A stretch of 64,000 bases of DNA from Todiramphus chloris collaris (taxonomy: Eukaryota > Chordata > Aves > Coraciiformes > Alcedinidae), in assembly GCA_025345505.1 (NCBI GenBank), contig JANVCC010000030.1, positions 4,697,053-4,761,052 on the forward strand. The letters run 5' to 3'. How positions within the stretch are numbered: position 1 is the first letter of the stretch; each line of letters starts with the position of its first letter. Below the pieces are notes generated by a model. That model worked only from the letters and a program-made list of their open reading frames with translations, did not search any database and was not told the DNA's origin. A program made the position numbers and the translations under genes. Below are positions 26,901 through 38,900 of the stretch, piece after piece.

Positions 26901-29900
26901 TCATCCAGTTTAGCTCTGTGCTTAAGCCATCACAGCCCTTCAGATTATTTCTTTAGTTCTTCCTGCCTTATCTCCTTAATGGAGGGGTGGAAAAATCCCC
27001 TCAAAACCCCACAAATCCTCCTCAGATTATGTGGCTATTGCAAGCAGGAGGTCCTTCAGCAGGACATTATACCCAAGCATTTCCTTTGCGCAGTCCGTGG
27101 GTCTTCAACAGCACCACGGTGTCAAAGGAAATGGTTATCCAGGCTTAGTGAAAAAAGAAGGTTGAAGAAAACTGAGTTGTCCAAGCTTTTAGAATAATTT
27201 AGGAATGGATCTTGGGTTCTCCATGCTTTAGCCTAAGCAGCCTGTCTGCTGTTCTACTGCACTTTTCCAGACCGTCCAGCACTCGTGCATCTCTCATCCC
27301 TCCTTGTGACAGTTGGTTTGCTACAAGGATTTACTCTGGTAGTAAGGTTGTCCTGTTTTATTTCCTCATCTCTTTACAAACAAGGCAGGAGAGAGGAAAG
27401 AGTGGTGCATACCTGAGAAGGAAAAAAGAGGCTTTGGTGGCTTTCATGTAGATCCACCACAGCAGTGCATCTCCATAAACAAATCACTTAGACAGTTATC
27501 AAGCTCCATGTTTATGCAATGGAAATAACCCCGAATTCAGGATCAATAAGGCTGAAAAAAGAAAGAAAGAAAGAAAAAGTTACTGTCCCAAATGATACAA
27601 ACAGTCCTTTATCCTGTGATGTCATTCAACTTGTATTTTCCTGCTCCATCCTGTGCCAATGCTCTCTGGGCGTGCTGCGGGCAGGGGGTGGCTTTTGTAT
27701 GTATTACTTTTTAAAATTAATTGTGTACAAAATTTCTCTTAAAATTTCTCTTTTCAGTTGTATATGAGCACAGGTCAAGATTAGAAAAGTCATTACAAAA
27801 GGAAAGGCTTGAACATAAGAAAGCAAAAGAAGGTAAAAATGTGCTTTTCACTTTGACATTTAAGATAACTTGATTATTTTAGATAGTAACTTCAGATGTA
27901 TTTTGTCTCATTTTAAAAACATTAGCAGTGTCCAGCACACGAGCGGGACTGCCTTGGCAGATCTGCGGTGGTCTTTTTAGTAATTCCTTTTAATTTATTA
28001 TTTTTTTTAATTTCATGTTTTAATCTAAACCTTTAAAAAAGTAATCCTCTTTTTAGTCCTGTTTACAGATGACTGCAGCATGGCATAGTATACACAGAGA
28101 ACCCGTGTATAACGATGTATGTAACCCTAACACGTATGTGGAGTATGGGCCTGTGTAAACCCTGTTCCAACAGGCTGAAAGATCTTTTCCAGCATTTCAT
28201 TAATGTGACATTAGACTCAGAATCAGTATTTTTACACATGCTTACATACCTTTTCCTGATGAAAACAAAGTTCTAGGTGGGGAGGGTTGAAATGGTGGCA
28301 AACATCCTATTCCTTACACATCTGCCCTCTATGAAACTTCAGCAGAATGCAGTCCACTGAGTTTTCTCTTGAGTTGTTGCTCTGAATTCACTACAGTTTT
28401 CAGAGCAAAGTCTTTATTCGTCCCAAAACTGAGGACTTGGCCGCTGAATTCACTCAACTACTTTAGAAAAGATTAAGAACATGTAGGAAATTCTTGCGGC
28501 GCAGTTCTCGATAGCTTTCTGGTGCCATCTAGTGTAGAGCTTTCCCATTGCTGGGCAGATGTGAGCGGTTATTTCCAAATCCTGCAAAAAGGATCAAGGA
28601 ACAAAAGGGGAAAAATTAGTTTTATTTAAAATTAGTCTTTCATGCTTCTTTAAAGTATTTTTTTTTAATCCTAATACAAGAATACATGCTTTATAAATGT
28701 CCTTTTCCTTATGAATGATGCTACTGGTCTTCTCCTGAGAGAGTTCATCCATAGTCCTGTACCACCTATACCTCACACTAAGATACAAATTTTTTTACAG
28801 AAAATATTTTGTGAAATTTTTTTATGAAAATATTTTGTCAAAATTTGAGCATTTTTTAAAATTTTCCATAGTTGTTTTTTTTAAGATCTTTTGGAAAATG
28901 GTAACTGCCTAACTATTCAGCTCTTAAGAGAATTTATGTACGCAACAGTTATGTTATTTATCTATCTTCCTGTTTCTTTTCACCAGTGTTTTCCCTTTTA
29001 TGTTGTAGATTTTCTTGTTTATAAACTAGAAGCACAAGAAACACTAAATAAAGGAAGGGTAAGTCATCAATTCCTAGTACAAGTTTTTAACAGTTGATGC
29101 TATTTTTGAGTTGCAAGGAGGAGGAAGTGCTTTGCAATTATAATTGTTCAAAGGAAGAGGTTTTACAAAATACTAATTAAAAGAGCGCTCGCTCACTCAA
29201 TTTCTCCTCTGCATGCATTAAGTGCTCTGCCAGCTCTCTGCAGGTCCTAATTGAGTTGTAATACAGGATCCTAATATTCTTCCAGAAAATTAATTTAGAA
29301 AATATCCCCCTACTTATATTTCAATCATTCACATGTAACGTTACCATTTTACAAGGGGAAGGGGAAATAATAAGGCATTAGAAATCTCTTTGTAGCTTAG
29401 TCCACAGAGAAAAGGACAGGACAATGACAACTTTCTAACACATGGTCTTTGAACTGCAAAGTAAAAAAAAAAAAATCAGGAAACTTTGGTTTCTATCTGA
29501 AGTGCCAGAAGGAAAGCTGTAGCTGGCAAAGGACCCAGAGACCTGTAGAGAACTCCTCATAAAGCGAGTAAATTACCATTTTATAGCTACTTCACGTTGG
29601 AACTGGGGAGCAGTTTGTGAGCGGAGTAACATTAAGTCAAACCATGCTGGTGCTGCATAAAGTGCAAAGTATACACGCTTGCTGTGTTCCAGAGCAAATG
29701 GAGAGATTAATTTGTTTCCTGGGGAGTTATGTCCCTTGGCTCATGACTCCTAAATACCCGAGCATCCAGGGGTTGGGGGGATGGCGGGTTCCTTGTGTTT
29801 CACGCTGCTCTTTTCGTTTTACAGCAAGACTCCAACAGCCGCTACAGCGCTCTGAGTGTGCAACACCAGATGCTGAAGGTGGGTAACCGAGATGGCCAGT

Positions 29901-32900
29901 TTCCCAGGACACTGGTATTCTGCCCTGTCAGGGAGATGTGGCCTCACCGGCTTCTGTCAGTTCACTCCAGAATGTCAGCACGTCCGTGAGGTCCTTCCTC
30001 TTACAACAGAACCGTTATAAGATGATTTACTGTGGTTTTTCCTAGCCAGCCTTTCCACTGGGTAATTTAATCTTATCAAACATGATTACCTGTGTGGAAC
30101 GCTGACTTAGCAGACTTTATGTAGTTTGGCCCAGGAGGATTTTCTTAGACACATTCAGCATCTCCCAGTGAGACAGTGCAACTGCAGAGGGAGGTGATGT
30201 AGCCCTAGAACAGGAGACTACTCATCATAGAGATCATTTGGTGTTTGAAAGGAGATGCAATATGCATGCTTTGAATAATAAACTTCTTGTTATGAGCACT
30301 TCCTATTCATCTGGACTTAGTTAACAAATTGCTAAAGACAATATTAGCAAGATAACACAGATACAGAACCGTTCCAGTGTCCCAACTTGGTGTTTGCAGA
30401 GTCAACACGAAGAACTAAAGAAACAGCACGCTGACCTTGAGGAAGATCACCGAAAACAAGGAGAAGAGTTTAGCAGAACTTTCAGTGATCACAAGGAGCG
30501 ATACTTACAACTGCAGCAGGAAAAAGAGCAGGAGATCTCTAAGCTGAAGGGTATGTGTAACCTGTACCTGGCTGTCCATGTGAAAATGTGTATTTGTTAT
30601 GTTTTGTTTTCTCTGAGACCTGTTCTCACTAACAGGTCATTAGTGCATCTTATGCCTCCCAATAAGTTACATTTTATTGATGATTTTCTGTGGCCTCTTT
30701 CTGAAATCTAGTCATGTGTGAATGTCGCGTTTCTCTCTAGATTAGAAGAAACACAGAACTTAAAAGCCCATCAAGTGTCAGAGGCTGGTTTATCTAGTCT
30801 TTCATTTTTAATTCTGAGATTTGTATAAACCTGGAAAAATAGGTTTGCTCCTTTAATCTTTTTTTTTGTAATTGAAAGGCAATCTAAGAATGTTGGCTGC
30901 TTCTATCAGAGATTTTATTATGCGTCTTTAGGAAGTGACTTTATATGCATTTTACACCTCATTTTCTCTCTATCAGCTTCTCTGAAAAACCCTTCCACCT
31001 GTAGACTTGGATGATCAAGTATTAATTTTTTACTCTTGGCATCCAGTTTCGTATTAAAGAGATCTTTGCAGTTTGCAGACCTCTCCAATCCTAAATACAC
31101 AATTATGTAGCACAGAAGGGTGGGGCTCTCCCCATCAAGGGCCTTCAGCCACCTTCTGCCTTGTGTAACTAATAGATGAGTTAGTTCTGGAGCTGTTTGC
31201 AGTTTTGTCTGCACTGTGTTTTGCAGGCAGAGGCTGTGGGTATTAGCTCTGCCTTGGCTCCTCCCCACTGAAGTCACACAGCCCAATCTCTGGCTGAGCT
31301 GGATTGCAGCCTAGCAGCCTGGAGTGTGGGAAGAGCTTGCCTATGTCTGTTCTGCGATATTCCACATCAACATTGTGGAAAAAGGGGGAAGAGAAGCCCC
31401 TCTCCCTGGTCCCAGAACATAAAGCTTTTGAAGTATGCCAGCCATCTGAGCACCTCTTCCAAAAGAATAGCTCAGTCCTCCCTCACGAAATTCTCACTCA
31501 CCAGATATGATGTGAGGGAAGAGGGTGGCTTCCCCTCTGCTTTTTAAAGGGAATAATCCATTTTTACTATACCAACTGTGTAGGATTTTATGTAGTTTGT
31601 ATTATAGCCTTAACTTTGTTGTTTAATCTAGCATTATTATTGACCTCATTTATGTTTATAAATATGTAAAAGGTGAGTGTTAGGAGGATGGAGCCAGGCT
31701 CTTCTCAGTCATGTCCAATAATAGGACAAAGGGCAATGGACGCAAGCTGGAGCAGGGGAGGTTCCATGTAAACATATGGAGAAACTTTTTCAGGGTGAGG
31801 GTGGCAGACCACAGGAATGGGCTGCCCAGGGAGGGTGTGGAGTCTCCTTCTCTGGAGACATTCAAAACCCACCTGGACATGTTCCTGTGTGACCTGATCC
31901 AAGTGATCCTTCTCTGGCAGGGGGATTGGACTAGATGATCTTTCAAGGTCCCTTCCAAACCCTAACATTCTGTGATTCTGTAATTACAAATCTGACCAGG
32001 TTTAAATTCTGCATCTCATTTCTTTCAAGCAGAATCTCTCTATAATTTACGGGAAGAGAACAGGCAGTTAAGAAAAGCTCACCAAGATATTCACACCCAG
32101 CTACAAGATGTCAAGGTAGGCTTTGCTTTGAGGTGAACTCTCAAGACCATTAGGAAAACAAAGACCTCCCAAGTTTTAATAAGCCAGAGATGTGCTGTAC
32201 TGAAGGTTTGCAGTTTCTGCTATGTGACAAAAAGGAGAGAAATGTGGCCAAACAGGATTTCTTTTCTTTTGCCACCTGCATTTTAGGTACATGCTCATTT
32301 AAAATTTAAAAAAAAAAATTATTTAGTACAGAATCTGGAAAGTTGAGGTTTGTGTTTTAGCAAACTAAGTTTGCTAAAATTAATGGTTTTCAACTTTTTT
32401 TTTTTTAGTTCATAAACATCTACTCCAACTTTTAATTTTATTTTAGTTGCACAAATCCTGACCTCCAAATTTTCTTTCCTGGCATTCTCACTTTCCCTGT
32501 TTAATATGCATTACCATGTTAAATAAATAAAAGCTGTCATTCCAACTCAAGATTTTCTTTTCGAAATAAATTGAATTATCTTCCTAGCTCAAAAATCCCC
32601 TCAGGCTACCTAATTTACTTTTAGAATTAACTTTATGTGAAATATGTAACGTTCTTCTTTTTGTGTAGCAACAGCATAAGAATTTACTCTCCCAGCACAA
32701 CCAGCTTGTAGTGACTTTGGAAGACCACAAGAGCGCACTAGCTGCTGCCCAGGTCAGAAAGGAAAGCAGCTTCTACCAGCTCCAACCTTCCTAAACCTCA
32801 TTTCTTTCAGTTCAGCAAGTGTCGCGCGATGCATGGAGCCTTTCGCATGGGGAGTTTGCGGTCAGCCCCACACTGTGCACTGCAGGGACGTGCATGAATT

Positions 32901-35900
32901 AAAGGGTTGCTCTTAATCAGAAGCTGCAACAAATCGTAGGGCTGTTGGAAAATGAGAAGCTGTACTGTAGGCCCAAGAATGCATGTGATGAGAAGAGCAT
33001 CTCCGCTTCCGCGAGAGCTGTCCAATACCTGTCTTTCTCTGTCTTCTCCGATAGAACTTCTCGTAGGTTGACATCCCACACTCTGACATTCACATGTATC
33101 ACTTAGTCTCCCAGGAGCCAGGTCTTTCTAGAAAGTCTCTCTCTCTCTGACTGGAAGGTCTTTAAGGCTCTATACATCTCTACAGCAGAGGTAGCATGTA
33201 TATGGAGGAACACCAACTCCAGGTGGAACTCCAGTTAGTTACAACAAAGCAGCAGTGTTACCTTTCTGAAATGTCCTTTCAAGTGAACTACCCATGAAGC
33301 ACTGACCTTGCTAGGTTATTGCAGGGCCACAGGGAATCTGATGTAGGAGTAATGCTGGAGCAGAGGAGCACCACTGGTGAAAGATCAGAGGGAAAGGCAA
33401 CGAGGCAGCATGAACTTATTCTTAATTTTCTTCATTTAAGTATTTTCACAGTCCACAAAATCATTAGCAGCATTAAAAAATTGTTGTTTGGTTGGTTCCC
33501 ACAGCCCCAGTTCTTGTTGTGCGTGTCAATACTTATAGATATTAAAAAAAAAAAAAAAAACAGGGAAAGACCAGGCAAGTCCCTCAGACTAAATATATGA
33601 AGAATCTGAATTTCCAGTACTAAAATATGCTGGCAGCTAATTTTAAGCTCTTCTCCCACTGGCCACGTTAGCTACTTGGTATGTATTTGCTAACATCTGA
33701 AATTCCCCAAGGACAGATGCAGGGTCTGATTTAAGGTTCAACAAATCCAAAAGGGAAGCTCCATATACTTCTCCTGGCTGTGATTCAGTTCTTTAATTAG
33801 AAAACCTGTGTCACATAAAACCTTTCCATCTGCAATCAGAATGTGGCATTTATCACGTGGAGAGCCTTTCCTTCAAGAGAAGGCTCTTGCACGTTCTTAG
33901 AGAACTGGAGGAATTTAGCGCAGTTGCATAGTTTCTCCTGCAAACCTGCTACAGAAAGTTCACAAGGGATTATTGCTTAGAAACACAGCTCAATAAATGA
34001 CCCCTCTATTTCCAAGTGTATTCTAGATATTAAATATCAGTAGTCAGTGCTGCAGTAATGAATTTGTGACCTGAATCTTTAAGGCATTGTAAATTTTTGT
34101 ACTTTTCCATAGCTCAAACAGCCAGAGAGATTCATTATATATTTTTACAAACCTTGTCTTTCTGCCAGTATTAATAACTTTGAAGCTGTGGCTTTGAATC
34201 ACAATGTTCAGCTTAGTGACTTGTGCAGCGGACCGTAGTACTTGAATTCTGATCTGGACAGGCACTGTTTAAATATCTTGGTATATTAGTCTCTCTGCAC
34301 AGTCAGATAGTGAAAAAAAAAAATCGGAGACCTATGTATTAGTCTTACATGGAATAAATATTATTCCCCCCTTAAAATTTCTTACTTGACTCTCCAGCAG
34401 TTCAAAAAGGAAGCTGAAGTGTCCCTCTGGACTGACAAGAGTAATTCCTGTGCATTCTGCTTTGCTTTTAGGCCCGTCTGTTTTAACGGATGCCATAGTC
34501 TTTTGAAGATGCTTCGAGGTGCGTCTGGCTTCGGAGCTGTCACGCGTTGCATCATGTCAATCTGTAGCACTGTGGATATTGTTTTGTATGAGTATCGTGC
34601 ATTGTACATCAATGCATCGTGCCTGTCTGCTGTACTATTGATTGCTATGATACCACGGAACACACAAAGTAACATACACAGTCCCAGAGTGGAAACTGTG
34701 GCCAGTTTTAAACCTGACTTTTAAAAAGGATTATGAAATGCACCTCTGACTTCAAAATGGGTAGTAAATGTACCCACCACCTCCACTGGAGCAGTAGAGA
34801 AACCCCTTTATGGGGCACCACCTTTTAGATCTGCAGCTGGCCATCTTTTATCAAATCCTGTCCATCTCAAAACATTTACTTTGAGATGATCTTGTAAATC
34901 TGCTGTACAGAAAGGGACTGGTCTACCAACCAGTCTGGTTTCTCATACTGCATTTTAAAGGTTTTTGAACATATCCTTATCTTGTACAAAGTTAAACAGC
35001 AAATAAAATTACAATATTTTACTGTTGCATTTCAGGAGAACTTTAGAAATTCACATTTTTTTCTGGGGTTTTTTTTTTCTTTTCTTTTTTTCCTTTTTCT
35101 TGCCTTTCACCAGCACTGTACTACGACTTTCTTTGCCTCAGCTCTGAATGTTGGCTGTTGTCTTGTGTAACACCTGTCTAAATGTCAAGGATTTGGCATT
35201 TTCATGATGCATATTTATACTTTAAAACTACTGTTTCTGAGAGAACTGCACTTCTTTCTATCAGTAAAAGAGATGCTGTGGTGCTCTCCATTTCCCCCAC
35301 TTTAGTCTGCCAGGAAAGCCATGTCTTCCCCTTCTGACAATTCTCCTGCTTGGCATGAATAAAACAAATCATCTTCTGTCTCACAGAGATTTTTCTAATG
35401 TATTTTGTATGCATGTGCACTTTGGCTGAAAAGATTGTGATGATTCAATGTTATCTAGTGTGTGGAAACAACCAATTTTAAAAGGTCCCATCCCTTCTCC
35501 TCCACAGTATTAGCTATAATGAGAATACCAAGTCTTTCTACCACGCATCTTGCCAGCAAGTTTACTCTAAGGTGACTGCATTTTACTAAGCAATTGATTT
35601 GGACACAGTGTAATTAATGTGTTGACTTCAGTCCCAGGTGGAGGAATACAAACAGTTGAAAGACACGCTCAACAAAATGCCAAGTTTCCGACAGCCTGAG
35701 AAGTTAGAACAACCAAACGAGCAACCCGAGGCACGAGCACCGTCTGCCCGCAGTGACCTCCCAGCGCACCGGGAAGCTGTGGCCGAAGAGCACGAGGAGG
35801 TATAAAGTACTGACTAGAGGAGTTGGTTCTTAGCAAAATACTCTCTCTGTGCTTCACTTCCATTAGAAGCATATGGTTCATTGTACATGTTTGTCAGGGC

Positions 35901-38900
35901 TGGAGACGGTAGCAAGGAAGAGTTTAATCTTACCGAGTAGCAGAAGCTATTCGTGATGACCTTTTCTCACATGACTGTAAACATACCTAAAACAGCTTTC
36001 TGTCAGATGGTTTAAGAAGGTGCTAAAAATCTTAAGTTTTTGAATAATAAGTGGTCTCTCAAATTTTTGATACCTTGGGTTACAAAAAAGCTTTAACGAG
36101 TTCTGAAGACTTTGTCTCTGTATTTTATAAGGTTTCAGTGGCACACTTAGGTCAGTGTATTTCAAATTAGCAAAGGAAAAAAGCAAAGTTGTGGGTAAAG
36201 TCTAGAAGGTACAGTATCAGTTGTGGGTTTGTTTTACAAGAGTTCTTGGCCAGCAGAACCTACAAGAAATAAAATTACAAAGCTTCCTTTGTAGATACAG
36301 AATTAGAATAGCTTTGTTCCACCTCAGATAAAATAAGGCTTAACCTACTTTATGGTGCAACTGGAGCTGTGTGGAGCCAAGAATCAGGTATCAATAGCAT
36401 TTGGCAGGAGGGGTGGCTTGTTCCAAAGCAAGAATTTGGCACTTCTGGCTGCAGCTTCACTACTGCAGGCTGGAAAAAAAGGCATCCATATCTGGTCCTT
36501 GGCTCTCTGGAAAATACAGAATCCATAAAATCTCATGTACATATAATCTTGTGTATGTTCTGCAGAATGAAAAGCCAAAAGAGAGAGAAGAAATAAATAA
36601 CCAGGAAAAAGATGACAGAGCTGAGCCTTCTCATCTGCAAAGAAGGGCTAATGAGGGCCAGCATGCCAAAGAATTAAATATTCAGGAGCAACAAGAAGCT
36701 GGAGAAGATGATGAGCAACATGTTGATCAAGTTGAAGAGGAGCGTAAAAAAGAACTTGAAGAGGAAGAAATGGAGCAGGCAGGCCAGCTTGAGCACTTAG
36801 AGGAGGAACAGGATCAAGTACCAGAAGAGCATGAGTGGAAAAAACAGGAACAGAAAGAAGAAGAAACCAACATGTTGGTTGATCACCTTCATTCAGAGGT
36901 ATGGGGATCTTCTCTTTTCTACTCATTGATTAGATTTGCTGCTTAAATGGAGGCAGCTCTTAACATTGCTGGCCCTGTATCACTCTCACCCCTTTTCAGG
37001 TAAAATCAGCATCACACTTACAGGAAATTTGGGATTCAGAACACTCGGATGCATAGGGTTCAGGCTCACCTTCAGCACACGCACACCACAGTACCTGCCA
37101 AATGCAGCTTAATGAACATTGATTCTGCTGATAAAAAGCAACAGATGGAAACAAAGAGCAGTCATGTTGTATCCCATCTCCTACTTTAAATTTGAGGCCT
37201 GATGGGAAGAAGATAGAGAGACTTCAGCACTTTGGAGAGCTGTCCTCTCTTCCTCATTTGATGCATCTCAGCAAATTGCAGTGTGTTTCCTTGTCAGATA
37301 TACCTGCCTTCTGTAAACACATTTCCATCTAAATGTTCTCTGTCATTTGACAGGAAGTTTTAATTGCAAGATGAACATGACTAAAATAGCCAGGGGAAAT
37401 CAGCGCACAGTAATGGCAAGTCTTGCTCTGTTCAGCTCTAAATAAAACCAGGAAATCCTGGATTTACAGTCTAGATCGGATCTCCAGTGGAAAATACATT
37501 TCACTGATCTCACCTTAGGCTTTGTAAACACTTAGTCTCCTTGCAGATTAATTGTGTAACTCTGGGGTGATGAGAAGCCAGTGCTGGTGAGGCACAGTGG
37601 ATCAGAACAGCAGCAATAGGTTAAGCTGTGAAACTGGAATTAGTTTAAGTAGCAGCTGACTAAAAACATGTGCGGTGTCTCACTTAAGGCTCAAAGCAAC
37701 CCCTACTGAAATTACCAGTTAAGTCACCAGAAGCATATTTGATGCCTTCATTGTCACACAACAAATCCTTCTTTTATTGGTACTATGTTGGGAGGGTTTA
37801 TTATTATTGATGTGTAAAAGAAGCATAGCTTCCCCTAGCCCACCATGTCCTCTTCCTTCCCCTTGTCCTCCACAACCACCACAACACTTATTATTGCATG
37901 TAGCATTTGCAGACTTTCCCCTTGTGTCACAGGTTTCTGGTCATTGCAATTATGATTAATCTGTAGCTAACACATTTCTTTGGCAGGTAACATCAACAAA
38001 AGCTGTAACAAAACGACATAAGACAGCTTATGAACAACAGCTAGAGCAGCAACACCTTGCAGCCCAAAGAGCAGAGGAAGCCAATCAACTCCGAGAACAT
38101 CAGGAATCACTACACCAGCAAAGGCTGCGAGGACAGCTCTTACGGCAGCAACAGCTTCAAGAAAAAGAGCTTCAGCTGCAGAAACAGGCAGAACAAGGAG
38201 AAAAACACTATAAAAACGAGCTAAGGTTCAGTTCTTTTACATGAGTTTGCCATGGGCTGTGCTCTAGGCTTTACAGCTTCCACCACACCACCTTTGAAAA
38301 GAGGGTGGGGCTAGTCCTACAAACCACGCTGGCCAGAAACTAAATCTAGTGAGCCTCATCTCCTCCTTTCCAAGGATNNNNNNNNNNNNNNNNNNNNNNN
38401 NNNNNNNNNNNNNNNNNNNNNNNNNNNNNNNNNNNNNNNNNNNNNNNNNNNNNNNNNNNNNNNNNNNNNNNNNNNNNTTTTTTTTTTTTACCCTTTTACT
38501 GTGAGTGTCTCTGAAGTCTGGAGGACCGAGTGCACATTGCCATGGACATCCTCAGGAGACGTTAGGGGCTCCTGGTATACAATGCCCCTTGTCTTAAAAC
38601 TTGCTTTAAATAAGTAATTATTTTCCACTAAGCAGCAATGATGATCTTGTAGTACTGAGAAGCTCCAGTGTCAAACACAAATGAAGTACCTAAGCTAAAG
38701 TTCCTCTTAAATGTGAGATGCTGTTTTTAGGTAATTCCATGAGGACTTTTGGGACAAGAGTACTATTTGCATTGTAGAGACAAAAGCATGATTTCAGGAG
38801 AAATCAAGAGCCTGTTAGTGTCACCAAGTTGTTGTGAATGCGGTTATATTTGTGATATTGCAGCTTGTACACCTTCCACCCTCCCTGTCTTATTTCCTTA

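Larger units (their letters stand above)
11941..27757 (+). other. GOLIM4: Intron 1 (15.8 kb)
   Basis: This is the longest intron. It holds CR1 fragments at 16399, 16665, 21605, 25805 and 26188, a short LTR-like element at 17374-17544, a 33-nt-spaced direct repeat near 18571 and several simple repeats. No alternative coding exon stands out. Many frames of 60-120 codons occur but lack splice context or recognisable domains. Confidence 0.85.

Noticed and set aside
31680..31968. Frames of 75-92 codons in intron 5
   Set aside because: They are read through a CR1 3' fragment, not a gene.
36401..36565. Upstream extension of exon 9
   Set aside because: The frame is open, but a clear acceptor GTTCTGCAG at 36565 and family similarity place the exon start at 36566.
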